From NCBI GenBank assembly GCA_903871935.1, contig CAIQIQ010000073.1:1-64000 (forward strand): DNA of 64,000 bases, written 5' to 3'. Position 1 is the stretch's first letter. The number at the start of each line of letters is the position of its first letter. The notes under the pieces are model-generated. The model made no database searches, had not been told where the DNA came from, and saw only the letters and a program-made list of their open reading frames with translations. The translations under genes and the position numbers were made by a program. This document shows positions 53,470 to 61,573 of the stretch, in pieces. Origin of the DNA: an uncultured Phycisphaerales bacterium. GTDB taxonomy: Bacteria > Planctomycetota > Phycisphaerae > Tepidisphaerales > Tepidisphaeraceae.

Positions 53470-55203
53470 TCATTTGCCTGGCTCGATGTGGTCCAGGATG
53501 GCCTTGTAGACCTTTCCTTTTCGGATGAGGAAGTCTTTGAAGACTGAACCTTCATCGTAGCGGGTCATGCTGATGACCAGATCGTACTTGGGATCGACCA
53601 CCAGGCAGGTGCCGCTGGCGCCGGGGTGGCCGTAGGCCTGATCGCTCAGGTTATCGGAATCGAACTGCTTGATGCCGATACCCCAGCGGATTTCATTGCC
53701 GGGTGGATCCCAGCGATCGTGGCCGGGGATGGGCTGCATCTTCTGGATGGTTTCAGGGCGGAGGTAGCGCTTATTGCCGTAGGCGCCGCCGTTGAGCATC
53801 ATCTGGCCGATCCTGGCGAAATCCATCGCCGTACCCACGGCTCCGCCGCTGGTGCCATCGGCGGCGGTGATCGCCAGGCCCAGGGGCTGGATCAGGTGTT
53901 TCATGTACAGGTTGGGGAGGGATTCGCCGCTGATGTTCTCCATGATTTTTCCGCCCATGGCCAGGCCGACGCCGCCGTAGCGATGATTCACGGCGACTTC
54001 CATGCCTGGGTACATGTCGGCGACGGTCTCCTCGAGGTCGGCGTTGAAGTCTCCGGCGATTTCGGCGAAGCCGCCGATGTGCAGGTACATGTCGCGGATG
54101 GTGATTGGCCGCTTGACCTGAATCCCTTGGAGCGTCGGCACGTATTTGGCCACGGGATCATCAAAGTCGACCAGGCCCTGGGCGGCGAACTCGTCCAGCA
54201 GGATGCCGCCGAAGAACTTGGCGGCCGAAGCGGTCGGCGCGACTGTGCTGGTGGTAAAGAGTGCATCCTTGTTCGGGCCGACGGCTTCCGCGCCATAGGC
54301 TTTGTTGAAAGCAACCACGCCATGCCGCACCACGACCAGGTTGAAACCTGCCGTGGTTTCTTTCATCCACGCCGAGCACAAGGCGTCAATATCATCACCA
54401 AAGGACGGTTTGAATCCGGCTTCCGCGAGGGTTCCCTCATGCACCATGGTTGCGGGCGCGCCGTCGATCGGCCGGGGGCAGACGAAGGCATTCGGGTAGA
54501 GCTTGTCGTAACCATAGAAGCCGCGTTTGAATGTGACCCACCACTGGCGCTCGAGGTTCATGATGGTGTCCTGCGGGACAGGTTGGCCGGCCTGCTTGAG
54601 CTGGGTGAGGTCAAAGAGGACGGCGACATAGGAGGCCTCATACAAGAGCCTCTGAGTTTGCTGGGCGGGCTGGGTGGCCGGGCGGCGGAGTACGCGGGCG
54701 ACGGATGGGTCTTTGGCGAAGTCAGCGAGGAGCTGCTGGTCCACGCCGGCGGCCTGGAGGACGGAGGGGCTGGTGGTGGGGCCATTGGGTTTGGGTTCGC
54801 CGCCGAGGCGGCAGAGGGTGGCAAATCGGCGCGAGGTTCGGCCGTCGTGTTTGACTTCAGCGACGGCAGCGTAACGGCCGGGTTTGTCGGCCGTCGTTAC
54901 CTTCTGACCGGCGGCGTTGTAGTAGGTGACGGAGATGGTGTAGGGGCCGATCAGGTTTTTGACGAGGGAGGGTTGGTCAAAGTCACAGGTTGGGAACTTC
55001 TCGCCGTAGAAGCAGAAGGGTTGGAACCTGATCTTCTGTGCGGCGAATTCGAAGTACTTGTTGGTCGGGGGCGTTGCCGGTGCAGCCGGTTTGGCTGGTG
55101 TGGTCTGTTTTGCTGCCGGGGTTGATTTCTCCTGGCAGCCGGCCATGCCGATTAGTGTCGCGAAAGCGAAGCCTACCATCGCCGCTTGTGCCAACGTCGC
55201 CAT
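53470..55203 (-). CDS. Secreted serine hydrolase, beta-lactamase family, copy 2
   Basis: A 577-residue paralogue of 50854-52590 with the same layout: signal peptide and lipobox (GMAGC), Ala/Pro-rich linker, N-terminal domain, and serine hydrolase domain. The SxxK motif is SAAK, the tyrosine motif is NHRYGG, and the third motif is GHPGASG, so a His-Ser pair is replaced by His-Pro. Residues of the two copies agree closely across the whole length, so the duplication is fairly recent, but they have diverged near the active site. Confidence 0.87.
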   Translation of the reverse strand: MATLAQAAMVGFAFATLIGMAGCQEKSTPAAKQTTPAKPAAPATPPTNKYFEFAAQKIRFQPFCFYGEKFPTCDFDQPSLVKNLIGPYTISVTYYNAAGQKVTTADKPGRYAAVAEVKHDGRTSRRFATLCRLGGEPKPNGPTTSPSVLQAAGVDQQLLADFAKDPSVARVLRRPATQPAQQTQRLLYEASYVAVLFDLTQLKQAGQPVPQDTIMNLERQWWVTFKRGFYGYDKLYPNAFVCPRPIDGAPATMVHEGTLAEAGFKPSFGDDIDALCSAWMKETTAGFNLVVVRHGVVAFNKAYGAEAVGPNKDALFTTSTVAPTASAAKFFGGILLDEFAAQGLVDFDDPVAKYVPTLQGIQVKRPITIRDMYLHIGGFAEIAGDFNADLEETVADMYPGMEVAVNHRYGGVGLAMGGKIMENISGESLPNLYMKHLIQPLGLAITAADGTSGGAVGTAMDFARIGQMMLNGGAYGNKRYLRPETIQKMQPIPGHDRWDPPGNEIRWGIGIKQFDSDNLSDQAYGHPGASGTCLVVDPKYDLVISMTRYDEGSVFKDFLIRKGKVYKAILDHIEPGK

Positions 55204-55258
55204 GAGTTTCTCCTTCGATGCAAGAAAGGTTCTGGGCTTACCCACCAGGAGCAGGTGC

Positions 55259-55286
55259 ATAATACAGGTGGGCGGGGGCATGTTCC
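55259..55286 (-). promoter_or_regulatory. Shared-cassette promoter of serine hydrolase copy 2
   Basis: Minus strand: GGAACAT (55286-55280), 15 bp, TATTAT (55264-55259), the same layout as at 52658-52685. Confidence 0.5.
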
Positions 55287-55297
55287 ATGGAAGTCCA

Positions 55298-56545
55298 CTA
55301 TGCAGCACCCGCGCGTGAGAGTGGGGCCATGATGGCATCGCGCCAGAGGTGGGCGTGGGGGATGGTGATGGCGGGTTTGGTGGGATGGGTGAGGGTGAGG
55401 GCTTTGGTGTCGGGGTCGGCGGCCGCGGTGTATCCGGAGAGATCGTGGCCGGCGAGATGTTTGATGAGTCCCGCGGCGATCATCTCGGCGATCAAGCTGG
55501 GATTGAGCGGACACTCCACGCCACTGGGAGACTGTTTGTCGCCATAGCAATCGCCAAGGAGTTTGGGAGTAAGGGGCGAGTGGTTGACGCTGGCGGCAAA
55601 ATAGTGGATGTCGAAGGGGGCGATGTCCGGCCGGCGCGCGGCGATATCGACCTGCTCGGGGGTGCAGCCGTATTGCTTGAAGGCGGCGAGAAGGTCGGGG
55701 CGGATGGGATGATTGGCGAGGACCTCCTTGAGGGGAGGCTTGGGTGGTGGCGCCCAAGGGGGCGTCCTGGTTGGGCGCTCGGCCATGTGCCTGGGCGCCT
55801 TGGAGGGTTTGGGCGCCTGCGGTGAATCGGTGGCGATGGGAGCATCAAGCTCGGCGGCGAGGTCGCTTAAGAGCTGGGGGTCGGCGGGGGCATCGGAGGG
55901 AGCGTCGACGGCACGGAGCTGCTGGAATTGGGACAGGGTTTGGCGGAGCGATACGGAAGTGGAGGTGGCGGCGAGGCGCGCGAGACGGGGTGAGGCGATC
56001 AGGCGCAGGGCCGTCTGGCGGGCATCGGAGGAGTCGGTGGCGTCAGAGGCGAGACTTTTGAGGATGATGTTCATGGCGACATCGAGGGCGCGATGGGCCT
56101 TTAGGGAGGTATCGACATGAGAGAGGGCGGCGCGGTGGGCGAGTTCGGCGATGAAGCGGGGGTGGTGGGTCTTCCAGCGTTGGACGGTGACGCGATGGAT
56201 GTTGAGGACGCGGGCGGTGGCGGCGACGGACTGGCCGGCGTGGAGGAGGTCGAGGGCTCGGTGCTGGATGGGAGAGAGCTGAAGCAGCGGATGGTCGATG
56301 CTACATGTAGCAGGGGTAGCAGAAGAGGCGTTGTGATCGTAACTATTGATCGGTCCGAGGTTTAGGTCAGCGGCGGAGTTGGCCGGGGGCGTTTTTATCT
56401 CGCAAGTGTAGCATTGGGCGGAATCGGGTATAGCGCAAGTCATTAGCTCGTCCAGGTTTAGGGGCGAAAGGAGGAGTGGCTGGGGTGTAGCAGGGGTGTA
56501 GCAAAGTGTAGCAAAGTGTAGCAATGTGTAGCGGAAGTGTAGCAA
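55298..56545 (-). CDS. HTH protein (phBC6A51/terminase-small-subunit-like), start uncertain
   Basis: An open frame of up to 415 residues with a helix-turn-helix near the front (LSPIQHRALDLLHAGQSVAA, then TARVLNIHRVTVQRWKTHHP) like phage-derived phBC6A51-type proteins. A Pro/Ala-rich middle and an unrecognised C-terminal domain (about 270-415) follow. The first codon is unclear: a TTG at 56545 lies in a TACAC-type repeat and has no ribosome-binding site, and the first ATG in frame is at 56443. A well-formed start with GAAAGGAG at 56627 lies in another frame. Deleting one 10-bp repeat unit would fuse them. Confidence 0.6.
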   Translation of the reverse strand: MLHFRYTLLHFATLCYTPATPQPLLLSPLNLDELMTCAIPDSAQCYTCEIKTPPANSAADLNLGPINSYDHNASSATPATCSIDHPLLQLSPIQHRALDLLHAGQSVAATARVLNIHRVTVQRWKTHHPRFIAELAHRAALSHVDTSLKAHRALDVAMNIILKSLASDATDSSDARQTALRLIASPRLARLAATSTSVSLRQTLSQFQQLRAVDAPSDAPADPQLLSDLAAELDAPIATDSPQAPKPSKAPRHMAERPTRTPPWAPPPKPPLKEVLANHPIRPDLLAAFKQYGCTPEQVDIAARRPDIAPFDIHYFAASVNHSPLTPKLLGDCYGDKQSPSGVECPLNPSLIAEMIAAGLIKHLAGHDLSGYTAAADPDTKALTLTHPTKPAITIPHAHLWRDAIMAPLSRAGAA

Positions 56546-56627
56546 GGTGTAGTCCCGGCGCAGCCGGGATAGCAGAGGAGAGATCGGTGAGGTTGAGGGT
56601 TGGGTTTGGGTTGGTGAGAGTATCCAT
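56367..56627 (-). other. Well-formed start region in the alternative frame of the HTH gene
   Basis: ATG at 56627, with GAAAGGAG 6 nt upstream, reads MDTLTNPNPTLNLTDLSSAI and continues for 87 codons through the TACAC array to a stop. As it stands it encodes a short Pro/Thr-rich peptide. It is probably the true N-terminus of the downstream HTH gene, put out of frame by the array. Confidence 0.5.
56482..56553. repeat. Array of 10-11 bp GTGTAGCA units
   Basis: Three exact or near-exact 10-mers (GCAAAGTGTA at 56501 and 56511, GCAATGTGTA at 56521) are flanked by 10-11 bp variants (TGGGGTGTAG, CAGGGGTGTA, GCGGAAGTGT, AGCAAGGTGTAG). The period is not a multiple of three, so a copy-number change shifts the reading frame. 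Confidence 0.85.
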
Positions 56628-56707
56628 GGTGCGCTCCTTTCGTGGTCTCCTGTTGGATGGCCGGCACGGACAGGTGGCCGGCTTGTGTGGGGAGGATAGC
56701 AAGGGGG

Positions 56708-56755
56708 TGTGACAACAGTATGTCACAGGGGCGGGGAAGATTCTTCCAAGAATCT
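56708..56755. promoter_or_regulatory. Two dyads upstream of the HTH gene
   Basis: TGTGACA-ACAGTA-TGTCACA (56708-56727) and AGATTCTTCCAAGAATCT (56738-56755) are perfect inverted repeats 10 nt apart, just upstream of the HTH gene's best start. They are likely protein-binding sites. Confidence 0.5.
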
Positions 56756-56800
56756 ACGAATCCAGGCCCCTGAGCCCGACGGATGCCTACGTGGAGGCAC

Positions 56801-58075
56801 TCACTTCGACTGGAGCTTCTGCGCCGCGTTCGAGAAGAGGGTTTTGATTTCGTCGTCCTTGGTGACTTCGGCAATGCGGCTGAATTGCGGGGTGAGTTGC
56901 TTCAGATCACTAGCGAGAACCTGGTCGGTGAGGCTGCGGCTGACCGCGACGATCCGTGTGCGACTGCGTTCCAGAAGGGCTTGCGGCGTGGGGGCAGGCA
57001 TCCTCGTGGCCATCAGCGGGGAGGGACTGAGCCGGGCAGCATCGAAGAGCAGAAGTGCTTGTACAGACTTGTCTTCGAGCACTTCGGCGAAGAATGAGGC
57101 GGTGGCAACCGAATGGATTGCCTCCATCACCTGCAGCCGTCGCTCCAGTTCATAGAGCACAGAGAGGGGGTCATCCTTGGAGGATGCGGGCAGCAGTTGG
57201 AGCGACATGCATGGAATCCCACGCTCATCTCCGCGCTCAATGAGCCCTCTTCCGAACTCAAAGATCGGCATGGCCGCCACGGGCGTGGCGGGATGCTTAT
57301 CCAGAGCCGACGCGATTCCATCGACAGATTTTGGATCGCCCATTCGGGCGATGGCGTAGATACTGTTGGCGCGGAGATAGATGTCGTGATGTGTCCGGGT
57401 CAGTTGCTCCATCCTGGCGACACTCTGGACGGCATTGAGCCGGGCCAGCGCGATTGGGATGAGTTGGCGTGGGACATTGCGACCCGTCGGATCACCGGGC
57501 TTGCCCATGACAATGTCGCCCTGGTCTTCCGGGTAGACATCATCCGGCGCATCAAGGCATGTCGTCAGAATGGGAATAAACCTGGGATCACTGACCTTGT
57601 CGAAGAACTCGCGCGGGATCCCTTCGAACCCGGCCGCGGCAAAGGCGATCTCCCCCACGGCAGTGCGAACAACACGATCGCGATTCTGCATGAATTCCTG
57701 TGTTCCGCCATCGAGTGCAGAGGCAATTACAAAGGACGCATACTCATCGGCAAAGCCCGGAGTACGAAGGCGAGCCATCAGTTCGTGGCCAATGGACAAC
57801 CGCACCGGCCGGAGAGTGGCCCGGTCACGGAACATTGCCAAGCCGAGTTTTGTGCCCTCGCCCTTGGCGACGTTTTCGGCGCAATACAGCAACATGACTG
57901 GCTTATCCACCAGCAGATCGCGCAACTGCTGGATCTTCTGTTCTGTTGGGACCGACGAGAGTTGAATCTGGCGAAGTTGGTCGTTCAAGGGGACGCGCCA
58001 GATCTCCCCCGCCTGAAGCGCGGAACCCAAGATCAAGACGGCCAGCGCGCGAGCGCCAAGCATATACCTGCTCAT
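56801..58075 (-). CDS. Secreted HEAT-like protein, unknown
   Basis: A 424-residue exported protein with a signal peptide (about 1-24). The mature part is helical and looks like HEAT/armadillo repeats in the middle (LIPIALARLNAVQSVARMEQ and YLRANSIYAIARMGDPKSVD) and ends in a Leu-rich helical tail. No catalytic residues or named domain were recognised. The start at 58075 fits the signal peptide. It is divergent from higBA, whose promoter lies about 80 nt away, and has no obvious partner. Confidence 0.75.
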   Translation of the reverse strand: MSRYMLGARALAVLILGSALQAGEIWRVPLNDQLRQIQLSSVPTEQKIQQLRDLLVDKPVMLLYCAENVAKGEGTKLGLAMFRDRATLRPVRLSIGHELMARLRTPGFADEYASFVIASALDGGTQEFMQNRDRVVRTAVGEIAFAAAGFEGIPREFFDKVSDPRFIPILTTCLDAPDDVYPEDQGDIVMGKPGDPTGRNVPRQLIPIALARLNAVQSVARMEQLTRTHHDIYLRANSIYAIARMGDPKSVDGIASALDKHPATPVAAMPIFEFGRGLIERGDERGIPCMSLQLLPASSKDDPLSVLYELERRLQVMEAIHSVATASFFAEVLEDKSVQALLLFDAARLSPSPLMATRMPAPTPQALLERSRTRIVAVSRSLTDQVLASDLKQLTPQFSRIAEVTKDDEIKTLFSNAAQKLQSK

Positions 58076-58157
58076 TGATCCTCCTCTGCCCGTTGTTGCG
58101 AAGATGCTACCACGGCGCAATCTTCAGGCCAAATCCGTTGGGCGTGAGTACTAACGC

Positions 58158-58186
58158 TTGACATTACTATCGCGTCGCAATAGTAT
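58158..58186 (+). promoter_or_regulatory. higBA promoter with operator-like dyad, leaderless
   Basis: TTGACA (58158-58163), a 17-bp spacer and TAGTAT (58181-58186) are near-consensus. TACTAT (58165-58170) and ATAGTA (58180-58185) form a dyad across the spacer and -10, a natural HigA operator. The higB ATG at 58193 is only 6 nt after the -10. Confidence 0.75.
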
Positions 58187-58192
58187 GGGGGA

Positions 58193-58474
58193 ATGCCGAT
58201 TCTTTCGTTCCGCTGCGCTGACACGCAACGCCTGTTTGGCGGCGAACGGGTCAGGCGGTTCGTGAACATCGAGTCGGCGGCCATGCGTAAGCTGGCGATC
58301 CTGAATCGGGTCCAGGCGCTGGATGAGCTGCGCGTACCGCCGGGGAATCGGCTGGAAGCCTTGAAAGGCGGCCAGTCGGGGCAGCATAGCATTCGCGTGA
58401 ACGACCAGTTTCGCATTTGTTTCATCTGGACCGGGCAAGGCCCGAAAGACGTTGAGATCGTGGATTACCATTGA
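58193..58474 (+). CDS. higB: HigB-like type II toxin (RelE superfamily)
   Basis: A 93-residue mRNA-interferase-like toxin. The opening SFRCADTQRLFGGERVRRF and the central LDELRVPPGNRLEALKGGQS then GQHSIRVNDQFRICFIW match HigB. It would cleave mRNA on ribosomes. It begins without a ribosome-binding site, very close to the -10 box. higA follows 12 nt after its stop, in the toxin-first order typical of this family. Confidence 0.93.
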   Translation: MPILSFRCADTQRLFGGERVRRFVNIESAAMRKLAILNRVQALDELRVPPGNRLEALKGGQSGQHSIRVNDQFRICFIWTGQGPKDVEIVDYH

Positions 58475-58486
58475 GGGAGTAAGATC

Positions 58487-58804
58487 ATGCGCCAAGTATC
58501 ATACCCGCACCCGGGCGAAATCCTGATGGAGGAGTTCTTGAGGCCGATGGGCGTTACGCAGTACCGCCTGGCCAAAGAGATCGGTGTGCCGCAGCGGCGG
58601 ATCGGCGAAATCGTGGCCGGGACACGCGCGGTGACGGTGGACACCGGGCTTCGGCTCTCGCGGTTCTTCGGCATGTCGGAGGAGTTCTGGATCGGCCTGC
58701 AGATGGACTATGAGGCGGCGAAGGCCAGGGATGCACTTGCATCCGCGTTGGCGAAGATCAAGCCGTGGCGGAAGGAGAGGGCGCGTTCTTCAGCGGCGGC
58801 GTGA
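58487..58804 (+). CDS. higA: HigA-like antitoxin
   Basis: A 105-residue antitoxin with an XRE-type helix-turn-helix (GVTQYRLAKEIGVPQRRIGE), preceded by the HigA/VapI start PHPGEILMEEFLRPM. FFGMSEEFWIGLQMDYE completes the family pattern. It neutralises HigB and, by analogy, represses the operon through the dyad in the promoter. GAGGGAGTAAG upstream contains its ribosome-binding site. Confidence 0.94.
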   Translation: MRQVSYPHPGEILMEEFLRPMGVTQYRLAKEIGVPQRRIGEIVAGTRAVTVDTGLRLSRFFGMSEEFWIGLQMDYEAAKARDALASALAKIKPWRKERARSSAAA

Positions 58805-58815
58805 GCAGAGCGTGG

Positions 58816-60198
58816 CTACTGGATTTCGACTGCGAGTTTGGCCAGGCAGGCGGGCGCGGGGGTGTTGCCTGATTGGCTGATCAGCACTTCCAGGCGCGAG
58901 TTCTTGGGGCGAGTATCGGCGGTACCCATATCGATGGTGGTATCGAACCAGCCCTTGGCAACCGCGTCGGCGGTGATGGTCTTGGACAATACCTCCTTGT
59001 CGTCGCGGATGATGCGGAGTTGCCAATCGCCGCTGCCGCGCCCGGCGATCACGTGCAGCACGGCGTGTTTGCCAGCGGGAATCTTCCACATCGTCTGAAT
59101 GCGGCAAGCTGTCGTGGCATTGAGCGGACGCAGGACCATGACGTTCTTCTGGCCCAGCAGTTCATCGTGCAGGCCGACGTCGGGATCGCGCGAGCAATTG
59201 ACCATCTGCCAGAAGGGGGCGAAGGTTGCCAGGTCAGTGACGAGCTTGTCGCCGATGGGATCATTCAACGGGGTGGCGGCGACCTTGAGCAGTTCGTCAG
59301 AGGTGAACTTGCGTGCGGGGGCCTGGCCACGAACGTGTGCGGTGAGCCACTGGTAGAACTCGGACTTTGGATAGAGGCGCTCCCAGGACTGGTGGCGCTC
59401 GCCATCGATCTGGGAATACACAACGTCGGCGCCGGCCTTTGTCAGGGCATCATACATGGTGCGCGAATCGGCGGCGAAACGTTCATCCTTGGCGCCGGCG
59501 ACGATCCAGATCGGCAGCCCCTTGATCTTGTCCACGATGTCGCTTCGCAGGGGCATGTGAATCGACGGGGGCATTGCTGGGTTGGGCTTGTCCAGGAGGA
59601 TCGCGGGCTGTGCGACCGCCAGCGCTGCGAAAATGGCCGGCGTATTGGCGGCGGTGCAATAGGCCTGTCGCCCGCCGGCGCTCAGGCCCGTGACATAGAA
59701 GCGGTCGGGATCAATGCGTCCGTCGGCCTGCAGCAGGTCGACGAATCGACTCACCGCCACGTCCATGCCCGCGGCTGTCCAACTGCGACCCGGAGGGCAC
59801 TGCGGCGAGATCACCATCATGGGGAGCTCTTCGTTCAACTGGGGATGGCGCTGCATTTCGGCGGCGGGGCCGGCGTCGAAGATTCGGTCGCCGTCGGTGC
59901 CTGCTTCCCCGGCGCCATGGAAGAAAAGCAGCGCCGGGACTTTGCCCTGCATGGTGGAAACCTTCTTCGAGATCGACACCACGAAGCACATGTCCACATC
60001 GTTGCCATTGATACTCGTGTAATAGCGCAAACGAGCGTGGCCGGCGGCGGTGGGAAGAGTGGCCGAGAGATGCGCGGAAGGCAGCGTCTGCGGCTGTTTT
60101 TGTGTAGCTGTCTGGTCCGCGGCCGGCTGGGCACAAGCCACGCCAATCATCATCGCGAAGCCGACGCATACCATTGCCGCTTTTGCCAACATCGTCAT
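58816..60198 (-). CDS. Secreted esterase-like alpha/beta hydrolase
   Basis: A 460-residue exported protein with a signal peptide (about 1-22) nearly identical in pattern to those of the two serine hydrolases at 50854 and 53470. The alpha/beta core shows PALLFFHGAGEAG, the nucleophile GLSAGG in YVTGLSAGGRQAYC, and a probable acid in LPIWIVAGAKDERF with a late His in DGERHQSWERLYP. A C-terminal domain of about 150 residues is beta-rich and could bind carbohydrate. It probably hydrolyses an ester on a polymer in the envelope. It converges with higA (11 nt between stops). Confidence 0.88.
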   Translation of the reverse strand: MTMLAKAAMVCVGFAMMIGVACAQPAADQTATQKQPQTLPSAHLSATLPTAAGHARLRYYTSINGNDVDMCFVVSISKKVSTMQGKVPALLFFHGAGEAGTDGDRIFDAGPAAEMQRHPQLNEELPMMVISPQCPPGRSWTAAGMDVAVSRFVDLLQADGRIDPDRFYVTGLSAGGRQAYCTAANTPAIFAALAVAQPAILLDKPNPAMPPSIHMPLRSDIVDKIKGLPIWIVAGAKDERFAADSRTMYDALTKAGADVVYSQIDGERHQSWERLYPKSEFYQWLTAHVRGQAPARKFTSDELLKVAATPLNDPIGDKLVTDLATFAPFWQMVNCSRDPDVGLHDELLGQKNVMVLRPLNATTACRIQTMWKIPAGKHAVLHVIAGRGSGDWQLRIIRDDKEVLSKTITADAVAKGWFDTTIDMGTADTRPKNSRLEVLISQSGNTPAPACLAKLAVEIQ

Positions 60199-60246
60199 GA
60201 ATCTCTCCTTCGGTAAGGCTCCTGCCGCAGGACCTAGAGCCGCTGG

Positions 60247-60274
60247 ATCATACTGGCGGCCGTGAGCATCTTCC
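60247..60274 (-). promoter_or_regulatory. Shared-cassette promoter of the esterase gene
   Basis: Minus strand: GGAAGAT (60274-60268), 15 bp, TATGAT (60252-60247), the same layout as for the serine hydrolases but with GGAAG in place of GGAAC. Confidence 0.45.
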
Positions 60275-60340
60275 ACGGGTACAGATGCTCAGGAGAACAG
60301 TTCACCATGGCGTTTGTTTGAAGGCGGGTTGACTGTTGAC

Positions 60341-60361
60341 GTGCGGCACAGTGTGCCGCAC
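60341..60361. repeat. Perfect 9-bp inverted repeat
   Basis: GTGCGGCAC (60341-60349) and GTGCCGCAC (60353-60361) flank a 3-nt loop. It lies between divergent genes and near TTGAC-type hexamers, so it could be an operator. It has no run of T. Confidence 0.6.
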
Positions 60362-60442
60362 TACTGGCGGATTGCTTTGATTCGCATGTGGAGTTACTTA
60401 GAGTGCAGGGCGCGTGAGGGGACGAGGAAGAAGGAGCGAGGA

Positions 60443-61519
60443 ATGGTGAGTAGTGACGTGGCCGTTCAATACGCGGGGGTATGCGTCGGCTGCGGGTATG
60501 ACTTGCGCGGGTTGGCGGCGGAAGGTGCGTGTCCTGAGTGCGGGATGACGATTGCGCATTCCATGGCGGCCAGGGGTTTTCGGTTCGCGAATCACCGGTG
60601 GCTGGGGAAGATGCGGATCGGTGCCTGGCTGTTCCTGGGAGCGTCACTGCTGTTGGTCTTGGGGAATGTGCTGCCGCTGCTGGAAGCGTGGCTCGGCTAC
60701 ACCTGGGGTCCTTACTCTTCCTGGCTCAGGCGCTCCCTGTACTGGCAGGGGAGTTCATTTCTCACCGCGTGCCCTGAGGTCTTGCGGATTGCGGCTATAT
60801 GGCTACTGACAGCGCCCGAGCCGGGGCAAGAGAGGGCGGATTCGCCACGGTTGAGCCGACGATCGGCCAGATGGCTGTGCATCATCAGCTACGGAGCATC
60901 GCTGGCTCTGTCCGTTGCGCGGAAGATCACACCGTCATCTGGTTACTTGATTCGCTCGATTCCCCACCCTCTGAGCATTGCCGCGGGCATCTGCCTGTTG
61001 ATTATGATGCGACGGTATGCGATGCGCAATGCGGATACCAAGACTGCGGGGCGGCTCGAGTGGGCCGCGATATTGGGAGGTGTGTCTGCGATCGCTGCTG
61101 TCACGGGCGATGTGCTGTTCAGAACAGTTTCCCCATCTTCATATGACTCCGTGGGCATTTCGATGGCACTCGTGGGGTTGGTCTACTGGTGTGCGATGAT
61201 GTGGGCGGTGGGATGGTTCGCGGTTGGGGTGGGACGCGCTGTGCATGGGCAGCGGCCGAGATTGCGGCTGGGCAAGACGCTCGTCTATGTCGTTGCGGCG
61301 CTGGTTGTTGGTGGGATCGCGGGTCAGTTGGCGTGGGAAGTGCTGTACATTCAGGCTCAGCGTGTACCGGAAAGTGGGTTTGCGTCCATGATAATGCAGA
61401 TGAACTGGGCATTGTGGCGCGTGGGGGTGATTGTGGGCGTGGCGCTACTGCCCAACCGAATCGCGATGCTTCACCGCATGCTGACTCGTTGGCGAACGCG
61501 TGAGGGAATGGGTGTTTGA
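60443..61519 (+). CDS. Zinc-ribbon membrane protein of planctomycete type
   Basis: A 358-residue protein. The N-terminal zinc ribbon reads CVGCGYDLRGL and CPECG (about 14-34). About seven membrane helices follow (starting GAWLFLGASLLLVLGNVLPL). The CGYDLRGL ribbon next to hydrophobic segments is a recurrent planctomycete type, with unknown function, perhaps assembly or sensing in the membrane. AAGGAGCGAGG precedes the start. It shares direction with the next gene, 54 nt downstream. Confidence 0.8.
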   Translation: MVSSDVAVQYAGVCVGCGYDLRGLAAEGACPECGMTIAHSMAARGFRFANHRWLGKMRIGAWLFLGASLLLVLGNVLPLLEAWLGYTWGPYSSWLRRSLYWQGSSFLTACPEVLRIAAIWLLTAPEPGQERADSPRLSRRSARWLCIISYGASLALSVARKITPSSGYLIRSIPHPLSIAAGICLLIMMRRYAMRNADTKTAGRLEWAAILGGVSAIAAVTGDVLFRTVSPSSYDSVGISMALVGLVYWCAMMWAVGWFAVGVGRAVHGQRPRLRLGKTLVYVVAALVVGGIAGQLAWEVLYIQAQRVPESGFASMIMQMNWALWRVGVIVGVALLPNRIAMLHRMLTRWRTREGMGV

Positions 61520-61573
61520 TTGAAGAGCTGTTGAGGAGACGATACGCTCCTGAAAGTCTTACCAGGGAGGAAC

